Source: Hyphomicrobiales bacterium (GTDB lineage Bacteria; Pseudomonadota; Alphaproteobacteria; Rhizobiales; Beijerinckiaceae). Taken from it: a stretch of DNA of 5,973 nucleotides. Positions 1 through 4,454 of this stretch are shown here, one piece after another. A model generated the notes under the pieces. The model saw only the letters and a list, made by a program, of their open reading frames with translations. It was not told the origin of the DNA and searched no databases. Every line of letters begins with the position of its first letter. The first letter of the stretch is position 1. The stretch covers positions 1-5,973 of the forward strand of contig JAQGKM010000138.1 in NCBI GenBank assembly GCA_028290125.1, read 5' to 3'. Position numbers and translations under genes: made by a program.

Positions 1-110
1 TTACGACCCTTGGGGCCGAGCGTCACCTTGACGGCGTTGGCGAGAATGTCGACGCCGCGCACCATGCGGTCGCGCGCGTCGGACGAAAAACGAACGTCTT
101 TGGCAGCCAT
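1..110 (-). CDS. groEL: Chaperonin GroEL (Hsp60), N-terminal fragment cut by window edge
   Basis: This is the first 36 codons of the 60-kDa chaperonin, the large ring subunit that folds non-native cytosolic proteins with ATP and the GroES lid. The visible translation begins MAAKDVRFSSDARDRM and runs on to VKVTLGPKGR. That is the GroEL N-terminus, ending at the conserved TLGPKGR segment of the equatorial ATP-binding domain. The gene continues past base 1. The start is the ATG at 108-110, preceded by AGGAG at 118-122 with a 7-nt spacing. It lies 66 nt downstream of groES on the same strand, the usual groES-groEL order, and shares the CIRCE/heat-shock promoter upstream of groES. Identity is secure; only the length and the rest of the protein are unknown here. 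Confidence 0.97.
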   Translation of the reverse strand, partial: MAAKDVRFSSDARDRMVRGVDILANAVKVTLGPKGR

Positions 111-117
111 GTTGAAA

Positions 118-138
118 CTCCTGAACCCTTGGGGTTCG
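118..138 (-). promoter_or_regulatory. Hairpin abutting the groEL ribosome binding site
   Basis: In the groES-groEL spacer the minus strand carries GAACCC, the loop CAA, then GGGTTC (137 down to 123), a perfect 6-bp stem. The groEL Shine-Dalgarno AGGAG (122-118) follows the last stem base directly. There is no U-run, so it is not an intrinsic terminator. It could be an mRNA stability or processing element, or could modulate groEL translation. Structure is seen directly; function is inferred. Confidence 0.45.
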
Positions 139-176
139 CTAGATGGGGAATGAAATCAGCGGACGGGTGTCGTGGC

Positions 177-467
177 TCAGGCGCCGACGATGCCCATGAT
201 GTCGCTTTCCTTCATGATCAGGAGGTCCTGACCGTCGATCTTGACTTCGGTGCCGGACCACTTGCCGAACAGGACGCGGTCGCCAGCCTTGACGTCGAGC
301 GCGTTCAGCTTGCCGCTGTCATCGCGCGAGCCGGGGCCGACGGCGACGACTTCGCCCTCCTGGGGCTTTTCCTTGGCGGTGTCGGGGATGATGATGCCAC
401 CCTTGGTCTTCTCTTCGCCTTCGAGGCGCTTGACGACGACGCGGTCGTGCAGGGGACGGAACTTCAT
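177..467 (-). CDS. groES: Co-chaperonin GroES (Hsp10)
   Basis: This is a complete 96-residue co-chaperonin that caps the GroEL ring in the cytosol. It starts MKFRPLHDRVVVKRLE, the canonical beginning of the GroES beta-barrel. The mobile loop that contacts GroEL is seen as EEKTKGGIIIPDTAKEKPQEG (about residues 18-38). Further typical blocks are GEVVAVGPG, VKAGDRVLFGKWSGTEVKIDG and the C-terminal ESDIMGIV. The length is normal for the family (about 95-97). The ATG at 465-467 is preceded by a purine-rich AGGAAGA at 474-480. groEL follows 66 nt downstream, so the pair forms the standard groESL operon. Expression is probably set by the CIRCE operator and RpoH-like promoter at 540-607. Nothing is truncated or unusual. 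Confidence 0.98.
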   Translation of the reverse strand: MKFRPLHDRVVVKRLEGEEKTKGGIIIPDTAKEKPQEGEVVAVGPGSRDDSGKLNALDVKAGDRVLFGKWSGTEVKIDGQDLLIMKESDIMGIVGA

Positions 468-539
468 GTCTCTTCTTCCTTCGGCTGGAGGTGCCGGTCT
501 GTCCGGCCGCCTCGATACAGCATGGAGCGTGTAGCCCAG

Positions 540-566
540 TTGGCACTCACCTGTCGGGAGTGCTAA
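540..566 (-). promoter_or_regulatory. CIRCE operator (HrcA repressor binding site) of groESL
   Basis: The sequence reads TTGGCACTC, a 9-nt spacer, then GAGTGCTAA. This matches the CIRCE consensus TTAGCACTC-N9-GAGTGCTAA at 17 of 18 arm positions, the exception being G at 542. The palindrome extends one further pair (539 with 567). CIRCE is the known binding site of the HrcA heat-shock repressor. Its place, about 9 nt past the -10 box and 73 nt before the groES ATG, fits an operator at the start of the transcript. hrcA itself is not in the window. Confidence 0.96.
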
Positions 567-575
567 CAGGCGCTT

Positions 576-607
576 CTGAAATAAGGGCGACCCGCTGCGA
601 CGTCAAG
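576..607 (-). promoter_or_regulatory. Heat-shock (RpoH-like) promoter of groESL
   Basis: On the minus strand CTTG (607-604) is followed after 18 nt by CTTATTTCAG (585-576). This fits the alphaproteobacterial heat-shock promoter pattern as I recall it, CTTG-N17/18-CYTATNTNNG. The same bases can be read as a vegetative promoter, TTGACG (606-601), 17 nt, TATTTC (583-578). Transcription would start near 570, at the edge of the CIRCE repeat. The box match is direct; the sigma-factor assignment is inferred from consensus memory and position. Confidence 0.75.
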
Positions 608-704
608 GCGCGGGCTGCCCAAAAAAGTCTTTGGTTAAGGGCCCGGAAGCCGGAATCTGTTTTCCTGCTGGCGGGTGCGCGACAGGGTCGGGCGACGGAC
701 GCAC

Positions 705-708
705 GAGG
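705..708 (+). promoter_or_regulatory. Ribosome binding site deciding the flippase start
   Basis: GAGG lies 5 nt before the GTG at 714 and is the only Shine-Dalgarno-like stretch near the possible starts. The in-frame GTG at 675 is preceded by CTGGCGG, which has no convincing match. This favours 714. Confidence 0.5.
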
Positions 709-713
709 GGCCA

Positions 714-2147
714 GTGCTGATCATCCTGATCAATATCTTCAATTTGCTTGTCAATTTCGTGATCGGCCTGATCATCGCGAGCTTTCTTGGGCCGGACTCC
801 TTCGGTCGCTTTGCAGTGGCGATTGGCGCCGGCGGGCTCATCCAGGTGGCGCTGTTTGGATGGCTGCGGCTGTCCGCCGCCCGCTTTTACTCCGAAAGCG
901 CCCGCACCGCGCGCCCGGAACTGCGCTCCAGCCTCGACCGGGCGCTCTGGACGCTGGCCTTCGGCGTCACGCTCGCCGGGCTCGCCTGCGCCGCCATCGC
1001 CCAAAGGTTCGACGCCGCCCCTGCCCTCGTGTTCTGGGCCCTCGCCTTCGCGGCCGCCAACGGCGCCTTCGAATACCGCCTCGCGCTCCTGCGCGCCCGC
1101 TTCCATGACAAGGGCTATGCCGGGCTCATCCTCGTGAAGAACGCCCTGTCGCTCGCGCTGACCGCCGGCCTCGCGTGGACGACGGGCTCGGCGGGCCTCA
1201 CGCTCGCCGGCACCACCCTGAGCCTCGGCCTCTCGGCGCTGCTGCTCGGCCGGGTGCTGCGCGATCCCGCCGCCGCACAGACGCGCCCGCGCGCCTCGGT
1301 GCTGCGCGAGGGGCTCGCCTACGGCCTGCCGCTGTCGGCCTCGCTGCTGCTCTTCGCGCTGATCCCGCTCGCCAACCGGGCGCTGGGCGCGCAAGCGGCG
1401 GGCTTTGCGGAAGCCGGTCAACTGTCGCTCGCGCAGGACATCGGCCTGCGGCTCGTGCTCACGATCGGCTATGCGATGGACCAATTGCTGTTCCAGCTAG
1501 CGGTGCGCGCCGATGAACATCATGGCGAGAGCCACGGCCGCGCGCAGGTCGCACAGAACATGGCGATCATGGCGGCCATTCTGCTTCCGGCGCTCGCGGG
1601 CGTGTGGCTGGTGCTGCCGAGTTTCGAGGCGCTGATCGTGCCGGCGGATTACCGCGGCGCCTTTTCCAACGCGCTGACGCTGCTGCTGCCGGGCCTTGCC
1701 GCCTATGGCCTGATGACCTTCGCGCTCGCGCCTGCCTTCCAGATCGCGCGGCGCACATGGCCGGTCATCGCCGCCGCCGGCGTCGCGTGCGTCGCCGACG
1801 CCCTGCTGCTGATCCTGCCGCCCCGCGACTGGTCGCTCGACCGGCTTGCGCTCGCGCAGACCGGCGCGTTGATCGCAGGCTTCCTCGCGCTGCTGGCGCT
1901 GTCGCCGCTGGCGAAGCCGCACTGGCCGCGCTGGCGCGACACGATCGGGATCCTGGCCGCGACGCTGGCGATGATCGGCGCCGTCGCGCCGCTGCGCGCC
2001 ATGACGCCCGGCGTCGGCGCCCTGCTCACGCAGGCGCTGGCTGGCGCGCTTGTGTATGGAGCGATCGCGCTGGCGTTCGACATTGCCGGCGTGCGTGGCG
2101 CGTTGTTGTCTCGACAAAAGAAAAGGGCCGCTGCGGGGCGGCCCTGA
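714..2147 (+). CDS. Polysaccharide/oligosaccharide flippase-like membrane protein (Wzx/MOP superfamily)
   Basis: This is a roughly 477-residue inner-membrane protein with about 12-14 hydrophobic segments spread over its whole length. The N-terminus, with a first membrane helix (IILINIFNLLVNFVIGLII) followed by LGPDSFGRFA, then GLIQVALFGWLRLSAARFY, is typical of PST/Wzx-type polysaccharide flippases. These are thought to move lipid-linked glycan across the inner membrane. A short basic tail (SRQKKRAAAGRP) ends the protein. Family size is usually 420-500, so it looks complete. The start is uncertain: GTG at 714 has an SD-like GAGG, while GTG at 675 would add 13 residues. The gene is divergent from groESL and has no glycosyltransferase or polymerase neighbour in the window, so its substrate cannot be named. 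Its last codons overlap the terminator of the convergent gene. Another MOP-family transporter is the main alternative. Confidence 0.85.
   Translation: MLIILINIFNLLVNFVIGLIIASFLGPDSFGRFAVAIGAGGLIQVALFGWLRLSAARFYSESARTARPELRSSLDRALWTLAFGVTLAGLACAAIAQRFDAAPALVFWALAFAAANGAFEYRLALLRARFHDKGYAGLILVKNALSLALTAGLAWTTGSAGLTLAGTTLSLGLSALLLGRVLRDPAAAQTRPRASVLREGLAYGLPLSASLLLFALIPLANRALGAQAAGFAEAGQLSLAQDIGLRLVLTIGYAMDQLLFQLAVRADEHHGESHGRAQVAQNMAIMAAILLPALAGVWLVLPSFEALIVPADYRGAFSNALTLLLPGLAAYGLMTFALAPAFQIARRTWPVIAAAGVACVADALLLILPPRDWSLDRLALAQTGALIAGFLALLALSPLAKPHWPRWRDTIGILAATLAMIGAVAPLRAMTPGVGALLTQALAGALVYGAIALAFDIAGVRGALLSRQKKRAAAGRP
2116..2145 (-). terminator. Intrinsic terminator of the DUF2076 gene, embedded in the flippase 3' end
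   Basis: Read on the minus strand, AGGGCCGC, a 6-nt loop and GCGGCCCT (2145-2124) form a perfect 8-bp GC-rich stem. It is followed by a U-tract, with TTTT at 2124-2121, C at 2120 and TTTT at 2119-2116. It begins 8 nt after the stop codon at 2154. On the plus strand the stem has no T-run after it, so it acts for the minus-strand gene. The stem occupies the codons for the last residues and the first base of the stop codon of the flippase gene. Confidence 0.88.
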
Positions 2148-2153
2148 TCGATA

Positions 2154-2882
2154 TCACGCGTCGTAACTGTCATCGCCGCCGCCGGACTCCCAGCCGCCGC
2201 CATCATCGTAGGAGGCCGGCTGCGGATCGGGATCGTGTCCGCCGCCGCCGCTCGACGGCTTGTCGTCGAAGATCCCGCCCGTGATCGCGCTGTCATCCTG
2301 AGAAGCCGGCGTCGCGCCCGAACTTCCTGCGGTGTCGCCCGCAATGCCGTGCTTGTTGTTCTGGCCCGAGAACAGGCCCGACAGGGAGTTGGCGAGCATC
2401 ACGCCGCCCGCGACGCCAGCGGCCGTGCCCAGCGCGCCGCGCAGGAACGAGCCGCCCTGCGGCTGCTGCTGCATGGGTTGCTGCTGCATCGGCTGGCCGC
2501 CCCAGCCGCCCGATTGCTGCGGGCTGACGGACGGCACGGAGCCGCCGCGCTGGTAGCCCCACGGGCCGCCCGGCTGCTGCTGCGGCGCAGGCGCGGAGTC
2601 ACGACCGCCGCCGCCGAAAATCGACCCGAGAAACGAGCCGCCGCCTGAAGGCTGCGCCTTGGCGTCGGCGAGTTCGCGCTCGAGCTGCTCGATGCGCGTT
2701 GCGGCGTTCTTGAGCCCCTCCTCCTGCACGATCACGGCCTGCGCAAGAAGATAAGGCGCATAGGGCTGCGCGCGCACCTTCTCGGCAATGAAGGCCTCGG
2801 CCTCCGGATCGCGCCGGTTGGCGGATGCGGACTGCACGCGGTCGAAGAGTTCGGCGAGCAATTTGCGTTCGTCGGGGGTCAT
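2154..2882 (-). CDS. DUF2076 family protein, Gly/Gln-rich, function unknown
   Basis: This is a 242-residue protein recognised as DUF2076 by three features. The N-terminus MTPDERKLLAELFDRVQ is followed by RDPEAEAFIAEKVRAQPYAPYLLAQAVIVQEEGLKNAATRIEQLERELADAKAQ, a helical or coiled-coil block (residues 1-77). A low-complexity linker rich in Gly, Gln and Pro follows (78-145), with an internal MQQQPMQQQP duplication. A Gly/Ala-rich hydrophobic stretch, SFLRGALGTAAGVAGGVMLANSLSGLF (about 144-170), comes next, and an acidic Asp/Gly tail ends in DDSYDA. The family is often annotated as a periplasmic ligand-binding sensor, but I see no signal peptide and would not assign a function. The ATG at 2882 is preferred over a GTG at 2900 because of the AGAGGA ribosome site and the family's usual MTPxER start. 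It stands alone and ends at a strong terminator. Confidence 0.88.
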   Translation of the reverse strand: MTPDERKLLAELFDRVQSASANRRDPEAEAFIAEKVRAQPYAPYLLAQAVIVQEEGLKNAATRIEQLERELADAKAQPSGGGSFLGSIFGGGGRDSAPAPQQQPGGPWGYQRGGSVPSVSPQQSGGWGGQPMQQQPMQQQPQGGSFLRGALGTAAGVAGGVMLANSLSGLFSGQNNKHGIAGDTAGSSGATPASQDDSAITGGIFDDKPSSGGGGHDPDPQPASYDDGGGWESGGGDDSYDA

Positions 2883-2889
2883 CGCGGGA

Positions 2890-2895
2890 TCCTCT
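2890..2895 (-). promoter_or_regulatory. Ribosome binding site fixing the DUF2076 start
   Basis: AGAGGA on the minus strand lies about 7-8 nt before the ATG at 2882. The alternative in-frame GTG at 2900 lies upstream of this site and would place it inside the coding region. Confidence 0.7.
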
Positions 2896-2920
2896 GTCAC
2901 GGCTCGCGCCGGTGCTGAAG

Positions 2921-2949
2921 ATATGGGGGTGCGGGCCAGCGTGTTGAAG
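2921..2949 (-). promoter_or_regulatory. Possible promoter of the DUF2076 gene, heat-shock-like
   Basis: The minus strand carries CTTCAAC (2949-2943), 14 nt, then CCCCATAT (2928-2921), ending 38 nt before the ATG. It resembles the sigma-32 pattern CTTGAA/CCCCATnT, but the key G of CTTG is replaced by C. This is a weak match and rests on inference. Confidence 0.28.
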
Positions 2950-2986
2950 GGCCGTGGCCGTGCATTTGCGCGATCACGAATGCGTT

Positions 2987-3000
2987 GGACGGCGCCGTCC
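2987..3000. repeat. Perfect 14-bp palindrome
   Basis: GGACGGCGCCGTCC reads identically on both strands. It abuts the left arm of the inverted repeat at 3001, so it may be part of the same element, or a protein-binding dyad. Which one cannot be told from this copy alone. Confidence 0.6.
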
Positions 3001-3113
3001 GTCCTGGCGAGCGGAGCGAAGCAAACGAGAGCCGCGCACGAGCCCTCGGTCGCAACCGCCTGCCCTCACGCCGAAGTCGCGGGACTGGATTGCTTCGCTG
3101 CGCTCGCAATGAC
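3001..3113. repeat. Imperfect inverted repeat of a dispersed alphaproteobacterial repeat type
   Basis: The left arm (3001-3024) and the reverse complement of the right arm (3090-3113) agree at 21 of 24 positions. They enclose 65 nt. The right arm reads GATTGCTTCGCTGCGCTCGC followed by AATGACG (from 3088-3089 on). This is the widespread intergenic motif CGTCATTGCGAG...GAAGCAATCC, which is often mis-called as coding because one strand translates to SLRAQRSNP. The arms and motif are directly visible. That the element is multicopy in this genome is inferred from knowledge of related genomes. Confidence 0.75.
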
Positions 3114-3215
3114 GATGCTGGAAAAGTGTTCGCGGCGCTGCAACATGGCTTTCGACGCAACCTGCCGGCGCCTGCCTGCATTGCCCTCCTGCACAAGACA
3201 GTGAGGAGCCTACGC

Positions 3216-3581
3216 ATGGCGATTGACGATGACGATCTCATCATCACTTTCGAAAGCAACCATCACGATATCGGAGACTCGCTGCGAGCGCATGGTCGTG
3301 CCGAGATTCTGAAGATGGCTGAAAAGTATTTCGACCGCCTGATCGCGGCCAAGGTTCATTTCACCGGCGAAGGCGTGACGACGCGTTGCAGCGTCAACGT
3401 CCAGATGGGCGGTCTGCCGATGATCAGCGCGGAGGCCAGCGCCAAGGGCCTGCCGCTGGCCTTCAATCAGGCGCTTGAGAAAGTCGCCACGCAATTGCGC
3501 CGGAGCAAGCGCGAATTGCGTGAGGACAAGGCCGAGCGCGTGGACAAGGGCGTGCTGCCGGATGGCAGCCGGATGCTCTAG
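3216..3581 (+). CDS. HPF/RaiA-like ribosome hibernation factor, short form
   Basis: This is a 121-residue protein resembling the ribosome-binding domain of hibernation promoting factor/RaiA, which sits in the 30S decoding region and silences ribosomes in stress or stationary phase. Supporting blocks are the beta-alpha start LIITFESNHHDIGDSLRAHGRAEILKMAEKYFDRLIAAKVHF (8-49), the strand CSVNVQMGGLPMISAEASAKG (58-78), and the basic helix AFNQALEKVATQLRRSKRELRED (82-104). The C-terminal dimerisation domain of long HPF, common in alphaproteobacteria, is absent; only about 17 residues follow. The start at 3216 is backed by GAGGAG at 3203-3208 with 7-nt spacing. The stop TAG overlaps the stop of the convergent H1-like gene in CTAG. 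A 6-bp hairpin (GCTGCC/GGCAGC, 3554-3569) lies just before the stop. Family assignment is fairly sure, the activity less so. Confidence 0.85.
   Translation: MAIDDDDLIITFESNHHDIGDSLRAHGRAEILKMAEKYFDRLIAAKVHFTGEGVTTRCSVNVQMGGLPMISAEASAKGLPLAFNQALEKVATQLRRSKRELREDKAERVDKGVLPDGSRML
3554..3569 (+). other. Hairpin in the last codons of the hpf-like gene
   Basis: GCTGCC, loop GGAT, GGCAGC form a perfect 6-bp stem within the coding end, 9 nt before the stop codon. The following sequence is pyrimidine-rich but lacks a T-run on either strand. It might weakly aid 3'-end formation where the two convergent genes meet; otherwise it is chance. Confidence 0.3.
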
Positions 3582-4441
3582 TCCTTCTTGTCGTCCGCCG
3601 GAGGTGTTGCGTCGGGGTCGTCTTCCTCATCGCTCGCTTCCGGCGCTTCGACCTCGTCGACAGCCTCATCGCTTGACGGCTCGTCGATCGCCGCATCATC
3701 CATGACAGCGTCTGCTGGCTCGTCCTGCGCTTCGGGGGCTTCGCTGACGGCCTCGACTTCAGCGTCTTCCGGCTTCTTCTTGCGCGGCGATGTCGGCTTC
3801 GAGACCGCCGTACGGATCGTCACCTTGCGGGCGACCGGCGTCGCCGGGTCACGCTGTTCGATGCGGGCGCGGGCCTGACGCGGCGCCTTGCGCGACGAGC
3901 GCGGCGCATTGGGCTGCGCAGTGGTCGCCGGTTGCGCTGCGGCCTCGGGCGCGGCGACCTTCGGTGCCTTCTTCGCCGACGTCTTTACCGGAGCCTTCTT
4001 CGCCACGGACTTGCGAGCGGCGGCCTTGGGAGCCGGAGACTTCCTCACGGGAGCCTTACTGGCCGCAGACTTCTTCGGAGCAGCCTTCTTCGGCGCGGCC
4101 TTCTTGACGGCCGACTTCTTGGCCGGTGACTTCTTGGCAGGCGACTTCTTGACTACGGACTTCTTGACTGCGGACTTCTTGACCGCAGACTTCTTGACCG
4201 CAGACTTCTTGGCGGCGACCTTTTTGGCCGGAGCCTTCTTCGCGGGTGACTTCTTCACAGCGGTCTTCTTGGCCGGGCCCTTCTTGGCTGCGGCCTTTTT
4301 CGCAGGCGCCTTCTTGGCGGCGGCTTTCTTGCCGGCGGCCTTTTTGGGCGCGGCTTTCTTCGTCGTGGCCTTCGTCGCGCCTGCCCGCTTTTTCGCGGGC
4401 GCCTTGCTGGTCGCCTTCTTCTTCGTCGTCGCCTTCGCCAT
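3578..4441 (-). CDS. Lys/Ala-rich histone H1-like nucleoid protein with acidic tail
   Basis: This is a 287-residue low-complexity protein. Residues 1-162 are built of KKA/PAKK/AVKK repeats, like eukaryotic histone H1 tails and bacterial H1-like proteins (AlgP of Pseudomonas, BpH1 of Bordetella, Hc2 of Chlamydia). Such proteins bind DNA through lysines and affect nucleoid compaction. Residues 80-114 are a near-perfect five-residue array (SAVKK, SVVKK, SPAKK). Residues 163-224 form an Ala/Pro then Arg-rich linker ending in PRKKKPED. Residues 225-284 are strongly acidic (DEEDDPD) before DDKKD. No globular domain is seen. The ATG at 4441 has AGGAG at 4450-4454, which overlaps the glcF stop; the gap is 11 nt, so co-expression with glcF is likely. 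Its stop overlaps the hpf-like stop. Ribosome or RNA binding is an alternative to DNA binding; low complexity limits any claim of specific homology. Confidence 0.88.
   Translation of the reverse strand: MAKATTKKKATSKAPAKKRAGATKATTKKAAPKKAAGKKAAAKKAPAKKAAAKKGPAKKTAVKKSPAKKAPAKKVAAKKSAVKKSAVKKSAVKKSVVKKSPAKKSPAKKSAVKKAAPKKAAPKKSAASKAPVRKSPAPKAAARKSVAKKAPVKTSAKKAPKVAAPEAAAQPATTAQPNAPRSSRKAPRQARARIEQRDPATPVARKVTIRTAVSKPTSPRKKKPEDAEVEAVSEAPEAQDEPADAVMDDAAIDEPSSDEAVDEVEAPEASDEEDDPDATPPADDKKD
4113..4217. repeat. 15-bp tandem repeat array (minisatellite) inside the H1-like gene
   Basis: Seven consecutive 15-bp units start at 4113, 4128, 4143, 4158, 4173, 4188 and 4203. Each begins GACTTCTTG on the plus strand, and the units at 4173 and 4188 are identical (GACTTCTTGACCGCA). 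The array encodes the five-residue SAVKK/SPAKK repeats on the minus strand. More diverged units continue on both sides. The period is a multiple of three, so unit gain or loss would keep the reading frame. Confidence 0.85.
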
Positions 4442-4449
4442 CAGGACGT

Positions 4450-4454
4450 CTCCT
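4450..4454 (-). promoter_or_regulatory. Ribosome binding site of the H1-like gene overlapping the glcF stop
   Basis: The minus-strand sequence TAGGAG joins the glcF stop TAG (4455-4453) to the AGGAG site (4454-4450), 8 nt before the ATG at 4441. Terminating glcF ribosomes would stand on this site, which suggests translational coupling. Confidence 0.7.

Larger units (their letters stand above)
2883..3215. other. Intergenic region between divergent DUF2076 and hpf-like genes
   Basis: The 333-bp spacer separates two divergent genes. It holds the DUF2076 ribosome site and a weak promoter candidate on the left, a 14-bp palindrome (2987-3000) and a 113-bp inverted-repeat element (3001-3113). On the right is the leader of the hpf-like gene with GAGGAG at 3203-3208. 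Open frames crossing it contain the translated repeat (LRAQRSNP) and are not credible genes. No clear promoter for the hpf-like gene was recognised in 3114-3200. Confidence 0.7.

Noticed and set aside
129..566. Plus-strand frame (145 codons) covering groES.
   Set aside because: Antisense shadow of groES and its leader; it also spans CIRCE, and no family is recognisable.
621..660. A-run (AAAAAA) and TTGGTT...AATCTG as a terminator or flippase promoter.
   Set aside because: No stable stem precedes the run on the needed strand, and the -10 candidate matches the consensus at only two positions.
603..1484. Long minus-strand frame (293 codons) opposite the flippase.
   Set aside because: Arg/Gly/Glu-rich composition typical of GC-rich antisense frames, no recognisable domain, and it runs across the groESL promoter. 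The plus-strand frame encodes regular membrane helices.
1497..2117. Minus-strand frame of 206 codons opposite the flippase C-terminal half.
   Set aside because: Gln/Arg-rich antisense shadow with no motif; it also lies downstream of the DUF2076 terminator without its own start signals.
2788..3204. Plus-strand frame over the DUF2076 start and the intergenic region.
   Set aside because: It overlaps the DUF2076 N-terminus antisense and continues through the repeat element; no domain or ribosome site supports it.
2897..3259. Minus-strand frame containing SLRAQRSNPVPRLRREG.
   Set aside because: The peptide is the well-known spurious translation of the dispersed intergenic repeat, and the frame overlaps the start of the hpf-like gene on the other strand.
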